Below are positions 58,201 to 64,000 of a DNA stretch of 64,000 bases, one piece after another (positions within the stretch are counted from its first letter, which is position 1; each line of letters starts with the position of its first letter). The position numbers and the translations under genes are program-made. The notes under the pieces were generated by a model. It ran no database searches and had not been told where the DNA came from. It was given only the letters and a program-made list of their open reading frames with translations. Source of the stretch: Winogradskyella sp. PG-2 (GTDB taxonomy: Bacteria > Bacteroidota > Bacteroidia > Flavobacteriales > Flavobacteriaceae). The DNA lies in the NCBI RefSeq assembly GCF_000828715.1, contig NZ_AP014583.1, forward strand, positions 480,501 to 544,500. The letters run 5' to 3'.

Positions 58201-58839
58201 ATGAAACGTTTACTTCCCTTTCTAATTATATTAATTTCAACATACAGTTGCAACAACAAAACAAAAGCTGAAGTCATAGTTGAGTCTGATGGCGATACAG
58301 AACTCAAAGAATTATTTGCAATTATGCAAGGTTCTTTTAATTCAGAAATACAATCTAAAGTAGATTCATCCTATTATAATATTTCCTTACATATGTATCC
58401 TATTTGGGAAGATAAGGGCCATTTTCTATATGTAGAGCAGGCTTTAAGCAGTAGGCAAAACAAACCATATCTTCAACGTATTTATGAAGTTACCCGAAAT
58501 TCAGATAATACGTTTAGTTCTGCAGTGTATAAATTAAATGCAGATTCACTTTGGATTGGAAAATGGAAAGACCCAAAAGCATTTGATTCTATTACTATTA
58601 AAGAAATTGCTCTAAAGGAAGGTTGTGATGTTATTCTCAGTCGCGTTTCTAAAAACCATTTTTCCGGAAAAACAGGTGATACCACTTGTGTAAGTACAAT
58701 GCGAGGTGCTTCTTTCGCCAGAAGTGAAGTTGAAATCCTAGAAGATAAAATTATGTCTTGGGATCGTGGCTTTGATGCTGAAGGCAATTATGTTTGGGGA
58801 GCTGAAAAAGGTGCTTACATTTTTAATAAACTAGATTAA
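58201..58839 (+). CDS. CpcT/CpeT-family lipoprotein
   Basis: 212 residues with a lipobox-like STYSCNN (Cys17). The domain resembles CpcT/CpeT phycobiliprotein lyases: a small lipocalin-like barrel with LKELFAIMQGSFNSEIQ, YPIWEDKGHFLYVEQAL, QRIYEV, and the conserved C-terminal WDRGFDAEGNYVWGAEKGAY. In cyanobacteria these attach bilins to phycobiliproteins; there is no sign of photosynthesis here, so binding of some other tetrapyrrole or hydrophobic ligand in the envelope is more likely. It lies 38 nt after the orphan kinase and overlaps the convergent CtlX gene by 4 nt. Confidence 0.82.
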   Translation: MKRLLPFLIILISTYSCNNKTKAEVIVESDGDTELKELFAIMQGSFNSEIQSKVDSSYYNISLHMYPIWEDKGHFLYVEQALSSRQNKPYLQRIYEVTRNSDNTFSSAVYKLNADSLWIGKWKDPKAFDSITIKEIALKEGCDVILSRVSKNHFSGKTGDTTCVSTMRGASFARSEVEILEDKIMSWDRGFDAEGNYVWGAEKGAYIFNKLD

Positions 58840-59768
58840 GCTTTAGGTAAAAATACCTCAGCCATCATACAACGTGCACTTCCACCTCCACAAGTTTCAA
58901 TAGTCTCTAATGAACTAGATAGAATTAGGCAATGCTTTTCTATATTTTTGATTTGATTTGCAGTTAAACTCTCATGAGCAGCTCCACTCATTACTAAATA
59001 ACGTTGGTTATTATCACCTCTTAATTGTAACATATTACCAGCAAATTGGTGCATTTGTGTCTCAGAAATAGAAATAATTTCTTTTCCATCTTGTTTTAAA
59101 TGCTTTACTACATTTTTACGTTCTTTTTTATCGTCAATTGTATCTAAACAAATAACAGCAAAGTTTTCTGCTAAACACATCATAACGTTAGTGTGATAAA
59201 TAGCTAAACGTTGTCCCTTTACAGTTTGGTTAGCGGTAAAAATTACAGGAGTATATTCAAAATCTTCACAGAACTCTATAAACAAATCTTCATCTGCTCT
59301 TGGTGATAAGGCGCAATACGCTTTTCTATTCACTCGATCTAAAGCAACACTTCCTGTACCTTCCAAAAAAACACCTTCAAGTTCAGCTGAAGAATAGTCT
59401 ACAATATTTTCAATTTTAAAACCCTCTTCTTCCAATCGAATAAAGACTTCATCTCTACGTTCGCGTCTTCTATTTTCTGCAAACATTGGATATTTTGCCA
59501 CATCACCATTACTATGAAAACTCACCCAATTATTCGGAAATATAGAGTCTGGAGTATCCATTTCTTCATCGTCATGCTCAACAATTACATTAATTCCAAC
59601 AGCGCTTAGCTTTTTAACAAAATCATCAAACTCTTCTTGTGCTTTTAAATTAATTTCAGCATTCTTTAATTTTAAATCTTCTTGAAAATAGTTGTTGACA
59701 GCAGTCTGCTCATTCATTCTGAAATTTACAGGGCGAATCATTAAAATAGTATCTGTTGTTTGTTGCAT
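58836..59768 (-). CDS. CtlX-like citrulline/arginine-modifying hydrolase
   Basis: 310 residues, a guanidine-modifying-enzyme (amidinotransferase/deiminase) fold protein. MDTPDSIFPNNWVSFHSNGD at about 86-105 and the catalytic Cys300 in CGGGSARCMMAE match the citrulline-utilisation hydrolase CtlX and related proteins. EGTGSVALDR and the His in ALSPRADE/AIYHTNVM contexts complete the active site. It probably hydrolyses citrulline or a related ureido/guanidino compound in the cytoplasm. The -7 box TAATTTTG lies at 59791-59798. No arginine-pathway genes adjoin it. Confidence 0.88.
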   Translation of the reverse strand: MQQTTDTILMIRPVNFRMNEQTAVNNYFQEDLKLKNAEINLKAQEEFDDFVKKLSAVGINVIVEHDDEEMDTPDSIFPNNWVSFHSNGDVAKYPMFAENRRRERRDEVFIRLEEEGFKIENIVDYSSAELEGVFLEGTGSVALDRVNRKAYCALSPRADEDLFIEFCEDFEYTPVIFTANQTVKGQRLAIYHTNVMMCLAENFAVICLDTIDDKKERKNVVKHLKQDGKEIISISETQMHQFAGNMLQLRGDNNQRYLVMSGAAHESLTANQIKNIEKHCLILSSSLETIETCGGGSARCMMAEVFLPKA

Positions 59769-59790
59769 TTAAATAAATTTGAAAGTATTG

Positions 59791-59798
59791 CAAAATTA
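59791..59798 (-). promoter_or_regulatory. CtlX-like gene promoter -7 box
   Basis: TAATTTTG on the minus strand is an exact -7 match, 22 nt before the ATG at 59768. Confidence 0.6.
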
Positions 59799-59854
59799 GT
59801 CTTTTTTCCAATCTGAAAATTACGTTATTGATAATTATTATGAGTTAAAATCTG

Positions 59855-59862
59855 TAAGTTTG
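59855..59862 (+). promoter_or_regulatory. M14 peptidase gene promoter -7 box
   Basis: TAAGTTTG is an exact -7 match, 19 nt before the ATG at 59882, giving a leader of roughly 14 nt. Confidence 0.6.
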
Positions 59863-59881
59863 AAGTACAATCTCATTCATA

Positions 59882-61633
59882 ATGAAAAAACTCATAATTC
59901 TTCTTTTAATATTTACCTCTTGCTCAGATAAAAAGGAACAAAAAAAGAATACCCAATCAAATATTGACTTTACAACTGTTTTTGAGAAAAGTGATGGACT
60001 AGAAAGCGCTACTTATAATCAAACTATTCAATATTATTCAGATTTAGCTAACACCTATTCTGATATTTCAATTCAAGAAATTGGAGAAACAGATTCCGGA
60101 AAACCATTACATATTGTCACTCTAAACATGAGTGGTTCTGGTGATGATTTTGAAAATCTAAGAAGCAACAATAGAATTCTACTTATAAATAATGGTATAC
60201 ATCCTGGCGAATCCGATGGTATTGATGCGACAATGATGCTATATAGAGATATAGTCCAAGGTAAAATAGATAGTCCAAAAAACACTATTTTAGTCACGAT
60301 TCCTATTTATAATGTTGGTGGAAGTCTCAATAGAAACTCTGGAACACGTACCAATCAAAATGGACCGAAAGCATATGGTTTTAGAGGGAATGCTCGTAAC
60401 TATGATTTAAACAGAGATTTCATTAAATCTGACACAAAAAATGCCAGAAGTTTTGCTAAACTATTTCATTTAGTTCAGCCAGATGTATTCATAGATAATC
60501 ATGTTAGTAATGGTGCTGATTATCAATATACATTGACACATTTATTTACACAACACAATAAACTAGGTGGACAACTTGGCAACTATCTACACAATGAAAT
60601 GATGCCAAAGCTTGAAGAAAAACTAGAAGCAAAGTCATGGGATATCACACCATATGTTAATGTATTTAATCGTACACCAGAATCTGGCTTCTCTCAATTT
60701 ATGGATTTACCACGCTATTCTACAGGTTATACTACATTATTTAATACATTAGGTATGATGGTAGAAACACACATGTTAAAACCATATAAGCAACGCGTTG
60801 AAGGCACTTATGAGCTTATGAAAAGTATGATAGAAATTACCGAAGAACAAGGTGATAAAATATCAGAACTTAGAAAAACACAATACCAAATATGGTCTGC
60901 TGGTAAAATCTACCCTTTAGCTTGGACCATTGACACCACGCAATCTTCAACTCTAAAATTTAAGGGTTATGAAGGTGAAATGATTCCAAGTGAATTAACA
61001 GGTGCGCAACGTTTAAAGTACGATAGAACTCAACCATTTACTAAAGATGTAACGTATCAAAACTATTTTAAAGCAACAGATTCAGTGACTATTCCTAAGG
61101 CTTACGTTATTCCACAAGGTTGGCATAATGTAATGGATTTATTAAAACTAAATAAAGTTGAGATTTCTAAAATTAAAAAAGATACAACCTTAACAGTTGA
61201 ATCATACCGAATTGGAGATTATCAAACAAGAAAATCAGCATATGAAGGTCATTATCTACATTATAACACTAAAGTAAAATCAGCAGAAATAAAGCTGACT
61301 TTTAAAGAAGGTGATTATATAGTTGAAACTAACCAAAAAGCGATGCGTTACTTATTAGAAACTCTAGAGCCAACTGCACCAGATTCTTTTTTTAATTGGA
61401 ATTTCTTCGATACCATCTTACAGCAAAAAGAAGGCTTCTCACCTTATGTCTGGGAAGACAAAGCAAAGCTATTTTTAAGAGCTAATCCAAAATTACAAAT
61501 TGAGTATAATGTAAAAATTAGTTACGATGAAGATTTTGCTAATAACTGGTATGCTCAATTAGATTGGATACATAAACAGAGTGGTAATTATGAAAAAGCG
61601 CATTTGCAGTATCCTGTTTATCGCTTAAAGTAA
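59882..61633 (+). CDS. M14-family zinc carboxypeptidase, lipoprotein
   Basis: 583 residues with lipobox FTSCSDK (Cys14). The zinc motif is H107-P-G-E110 (NGIHPGESDG). The family Asn/Arg pair is in NYDLNRDF, the third ligand probably the His in FIDNHVSNGADYQYT, and the general base Glu in MVETHMLKPY. The C-terminal 250 residues form an extra domain typical of Bacteroidota M14 proteins. It would trim peptides in the periplasm or at the surface. The rhomboid pseudogene starts 6 nt downstream. Confidence 0.9.
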   Translation: MKKLIILLLIFTSCSDKKEQKKNTQSNIDFTTVFEKSDGLESATYNQTIQYYSDLANTYSDISIQEIGETDSGKPLHIVTLNMSGSGDDFENLRSNNRILLINNGIHPGESDGIDATMMLYRDIVQGKIDSPKNTILVTIPIYNVGGSLNRNSGTRTNQNGPKAYGFRGNARNYDLNRDFIKSDTKNARSFAKLFHLVQPDVFIDNHVSNGADYQYTLTHLFTQHNKLGGQLGNYLHNEMMPKLEEKLEAKSWDITPYVNVFNRTPESGFSQFMDLPRYSTGYTTLFNTLGMMVETHMLKPYKQRVEGTYELMKSMIEITEEQGDKISELRKTQYQIWSAGKIYPLAWTIDTTQSSTLKFKGYEGEMIPSELTGAQRLKYDRTQPFTKDVTYQNYFKATDSVTIPKAYVIPQGWHNVMDLLKLNKVEISKIKKDTTLTVESYRIGDYQTRKSAYEGHYLHYNTKVKSAEIKLTFKEGDYIVETNQKAMRYLLETLEPTAPDSFFNWNFFDTILQQKEGFSPYVWEDKAKLFLRANPKLQIEYNVKISYDEDFANNWYAQLDWIHKQSGNYEKAHLQYPVYRLK

Positions 61634-61639
61634 TTAGTC

Positions 61640-62477
61640 ATGGAAGAAATTGGCATTGCTAGTTTATTAATAATTATTACAAATCTTATCGTGTCTTACA
61701 AAGGATTAAATAATAGTATCTTCTTTTAAGATTATAAATTTAATGTTGATAAAATTTTAATTTATAAAGAATATCTAAGGTTAGTATCATCAGGTTTTTT
61801 TACATGCAGATTGGATACATTTAATATTCAATATGGTCAGTTTGTTTTTATTTAGTTCTTTAATTGAAAACGAAATTGGACCTTTATTCTTTCTTATTAT
61901 ATACTTTATAAGCTTAATATGTGGAAATCTATTTGCATTATACATTCACAGAAATCATGGTGACTATAGTTCTATTGGTGCTTCAGGAGCAGTTTCCGGA
62001 ATTATATTTGCCCGTATTGCTTTATATCCTAATCTTGGTATTGGATTTATCATATTGCCATTTTCAATTCCAAGTTGGATTTATGGAGTTCTGTTTGTAG
62101 CATATTCTATTTATGGAATAAAGACTAAACGTGATAATATTGGTCACGAAGCCCATCTAGGTGGAGCTATTATTGGTTTAATAACTGCATTACTGATTCA
62201 GCCAAGTGCAATAACAACAAACTATGTTACTATTATTTTGGTTTTAATTCCAACATTCGTTTTTATATACTTTATAATAGCAAAACCTCATATTTTAATG
62301 GCAAATAATTTTAGTTTAAAAAAGAAGAATCCACCTCTAAATTTTGAACACAAGCACAATATTAAAAAGGTCGATAAACAAAAAGAACTTGATAAGCTTT
62401 TAGATAAAATAAGTAAAAGAGGAATTGATAGTTTATCTAAGAAAGAAAAGAAACGACTTGAAGAATTTTCTAGTTAA
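61640..62477 (+). pseudogene. Rhomboid intramembrane protease gene with two lesions
   Basis: From the ATG at 61640 the frame reads to NNSIFF, then TAA at 61727-61729. The same frame continues DYKFNVDKILIYKEYLRLVS, typical rhomboid sequence. At a seven-T run (61795-61801) the frame shifts; with six T it would read SGFLHADWIHLIFNMVSLF and continue to 62477. The downstream part keeps the catalytic Ser (GASGAVSG) and His (GHEAHLGGA) and a charged tail. A full gene would give about 278 residues. The 214-residue remainder starting at 61833 lacks the first TM helices, so a functional protease is unlikely. Confidence 0.88.
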
Positions 62478-62479
62478 AA

Positions 62480-63061
62480 TTAAACTAACAATTTAATATT
62501 TGAATAGCTATTCTCTAAAGCTTTTTGAGCAGCTTTATTATCCAACCACTTTACTTGAGTAATACCTTCATTTTCTTGCGGTAAAAGCTTACCGTTAAAA
62601 TCAGTTTTCATCTCAAACCAATACGTCACTTTAATTTTATGCTTTCCGTTGCGCTTAAAGATATGATATGTAGTTGGTAATGGTTTTGTAATCTTAAGAC
62701 CTGTAACACCTGTTTCCTCTTCCACTTCTCTGATAGCAGCTTCTTCAATAGATTCTTTACCTTCTACTTTACCTTTAGGCAAATCCCATTTATTATTTCT
62801 GTAAATAAAAAGAATTTCGTTTTTAGTATTGTAGGCTTTTCCACCTCCTGCAACAACATTTGGTAAAAGTTTTAGAAAGTGTTTTAATAACTTATCTCGA
62901 TTCTTACCAATTAAGTGAACAGCTTTTAAATCTGTATTTGCTAAGATTTTTATAACCTTTCCTATATTAACAGACTTAAGGAGAAAAGACTTAAAGTCGG
63001 TTTCTTGCTCTACTTTTGTTGTTAAAATTATAGGTTTATCACCTACAAAAACGGTGTACAT
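62480..63061 (-). CDS. NUDIX hydrolase
   Basis: 193 residues. The Nudix box spans residues 97-119 with Gly97, Glu103, Arg111-Glu112, Glu115-Glu116 and Gly118 all in place (KWDLPKGKVE before it). The N-terminal about 70 residues are a separate domain common in Bacteroidota homologues. It hydrolyses a nucleoside-diphosphate-linked substrate, unidentified. Its stop lies 2 nt from the end of the rhomboid gene, convergent, and it is divergent from pyrE. Confidence 0.92.
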   Translation of the reverse strand: MYTVFVGDKPIILTTKVEQETDFKSFLLKSVNIGKVIKILANTDLKAVHLIGKNRDKLLKHFLKLLPNVVAGGGKAYNTKNEILFIYRNNKWDLPKGKVEGKESIEEAAIREVEEETGVTGLKITKPLPTTYHIFKRNGKHKIKVTYWFEMKTDFNGKLLPQENEGITQVKWLDNKAAQKALENSYSNIKLLV

Positions 63062-63131
63062 TATATAGTTAAATTTACTTTACTCTTGTAAATTTATTAT
63101 TTTTTATGACATAAAATTTAAAATGAAAATT

Positions 63132-63155
63132 AATTTAAATTTAAATTTAAATTTT
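63132..63155. repeat. AAATTT tandem tract upstream of pyrE
   Basis: A period-6 run of AAATTT, about three and a half units and self-complementary, between the divergent NUDIX and pyrE genes and 19 bp upstream of the pyrE -7 box. It could be a flexible or UP-like promoter element or a chance AT tract. Confidence 0.6.
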
Positions 63156-63173
63156 AGTACCTACAATTTTCAT

Positions 63174-63181
63174 TAATTTTG
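63174..63181 (+). promoter_or_regulatory. pyrE -7 box next to the start codon
   Basis: TAATTTTG is an exact -7 match with only CATC between it and the ATG at 63186. The transcript should start at or within a base or two of the start codon, so it should be leaderless. Confidence 0.6.
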
Positions 63182-63185
63182 CATC

Positions 63186-63830
63186 ATGATTTTTAATAAA
63201 GATACCGCTAAAAAAACAGCAGAAGTTTTATTGCAAATTAATGCTATAAAACTAAAACCAAATGATCCATTTACATGGGCATCAGGTTGGAAATCACCAA
63301 TATACTGTGACAATAGGATTGTATTATCTTATCCTCTAATTAGAAATTACATCAGAGAAACTATGGCCAAGCACATAGAAGATCTTTATGGTAAACCAGA
63401 TGTAATTGCTGGAGTAGCAACTGGTGCAATAGGAATAGGAGCTTTGGTTGCAGAATATCTTAATCTTCCGTTTGTTTATGTAAGACCAGAAGCTAAAAAG
63501 CATGGTCGCCAAAATCAAGTTGAAGGTTATATTGAAAAAGGGCAAACTGTGGTCGTTGTAGAAGATCTAATAAGTACAGGAAAAAGTAGCTTAAATGCAG
63601 TAAAAGCTTTAAAGGAAGCTGAAGTGACAGTCAAAGGTATGGTAGCAATTTTCTCATATGGATTTGATGTTGCTTCAAAGAATTTTGAAAAAGCTGATAT
63701 AGAACTACACACGCTTGGTAACTACGAAAACTTATTAGAACAAGCTTTAGACACACATTACATTACAGAAAAACAACAAGACATTTTAGCACAATGGAAT
63801 GCCAATCCTAGCGAATGGAACGCTAATTGA
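63186..63830 (+). CDS. pyrE: Orotate phosphoribosyltransferase
   Basis: 214 residues, the enzyme joining orotate to PRPP in UMP synthesis in the cytoplasm. FTWASGWKSPIYCDNR binds orotate, VRPEAKKHGRQNQVEG is the flexible PRPP loop, and VVVVEDLISTGKSS at residues 122-135 is the PRPP-binding motif. The ATG at 63186 lies right after a -7 box. An SRPBCC gene follows 28 nt later on the same strand, an arrangement suggesting co-transcription. Confidence 0.97.
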   Translation: MIFNKDTAKKTAEVLLQINAIKLKPNDPFTWASGWKSPIYCDNRIVLSYPLIRNYIRETMAKHIEDLYGKPDVIAGVATGAIGIGALVAEYLNLPFVYVRPEAKKHGRQNQVEGYIEKGQTVVVVEDLISTGKSSLNAVKALKEAEVTVKGMVAIFSYGFDVASKNFEKADIELHTLGNYENLLEQALDTHYITEKQQDILAQWNANPSEWNAN

Positions 63831-63857
63831 TATAAACATTCTAAAAAAACTCATAAC

Positions 63858-64000
63858 ATGAATTTAGAATCATCAAAGGTAACTTTAGATAAATCAGCAG
63901 AAGACACATTTAATTTTTTATCTGATGTCAAAAATTTTGAAAATTTAATGCCAGAAAACATTAGCAAGTTCGAAGTTTTAGAAAACGATAAGTTTCTATT
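63858..64000 (+). CDS. SRPBCC-family protein (5' part only)
   Basis: The frame opens at the ATG at 63858 and runs off the window after 47 residues. The visible part (MNLESSKVTLDKSAEDTFNF, LSDVKNFENLMPENISKFEV) is typical of the START/SRPBCC ligand-binding fold of small Bacteroidota orthologues encoded after pyrE. Function is not known. There is no signal peptide. Confidence 0.7.
   Translation, partial: MNLESSKVTLDKSAEDTFNFLSDVKNFENLMPENISKFEVLENDKFL

Noticed and set aside
58201..58839. Phycobilisome gene
   Set aside because: No phycobiliprotein or photosynthesis genes occur, and the protein is a lipoprotein in a flavobacterial context.
61795..61801. Phase-variable T tract in the rhomboid gene
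   Set aside because: A seven-T run is short for phase variation, and a separate TAA upstream already breaks the gene.

Overview
The window is AT-rich chromosomal DNA from a member of the Bacteroidota, almost certainly family Flavobacteriaceae; the genus cannot be told from this stretch. Evidence: Bacteroidota-type promoter -7 boxes (TAnnTTTG) sit upstream of many genes; there is a type IX secretion (T9SS) C-terminal sorting domain, HmuY/HmuR-like heme genes, a FecR/ECF-sigma/TonB-receptor signalling unit, many DUF families typical of the group, and many lipoproteins with relaxed lipoboxes. Most of the window is ordinary chromosome with housekeeping genes (gyrB, asnB, queE, rluF, folD, ffh, argS, pyrE). 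No prophage, CRISPR array, rRNA, tRNA or insertion sequence was recognised.

Layout. 1-8.1 kb: a heme/iron locus. A HmuY-like lipoprotein and a HmuR-like receptor run leftward; a DUF6607 protein, an ankyrin-repeat protein, a DUF2271 protein with a flavinylation-like motif, a PepSY-flavodoxin-FNR fusion and a small DUF6686-like protein run rightward. 8.1-18.7 kb: a DUF6588 gene broken by one stop codon, gyrB, a cyclase-family lipoprotein, a decayed second 3' end of asnB, a tricorn-type protease, intact asnB, and a DUF2911 protein. 18.7-32.5 kb: a leftward four-gene surface operon (tail-collar protein, 2858-residue LamG/T9SS protein, 308-residue secreted protein, small lipoprotein), preceded by a NarL-type response regulator and a TPR histidine kinase. 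Three helically phased TACGTAG sites lie between the regulator and the operon.

32.6-37.9 kb: queE, an exported RidA homologue, a HerA-like ATPase, a lipoprotein, a cupin, an alpha/beta hydrolase and rluF. 38-41.3 kb: three consecutive rightward genes, each with one disabling lesion, bracketed by a duplicated 3' untranslated/terminator element. 41.3-44.4 kb: a VOC protein, a YwaF-like fragment, folD and ffh. 44.5-50.7 kb: a large acidic lipoprotein divergent from an ECF sigma/FecR/TonB-receptor unit. 50.7-64 kb: a DinB/YfiT protein, a carboxypeptidase-regulatory-domain protein, argS, a GH53 galactanase, an orphan TPR histidine kinase, a CpcT-like lipoprotein, a CtlX-like hydrolase, an M14 peptidase, a doubly broken rhomboid gene, a NUDIX hydrolase, pyrE and the start of an SRPBCC gene.

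The strongest leads for new biology are: (a) the two-component-linked collar/LamG surface operon with its phased operator array; (b) the coupling of heme uptake to a predicted flavin electron-transfer pair; (c) the tricorn protease gene lying between intact asnB and a diverged asnB remnant whose sequence contains the protease stop codon. The unusual number of genes carrying a single lesion should be checked first against raw reads.
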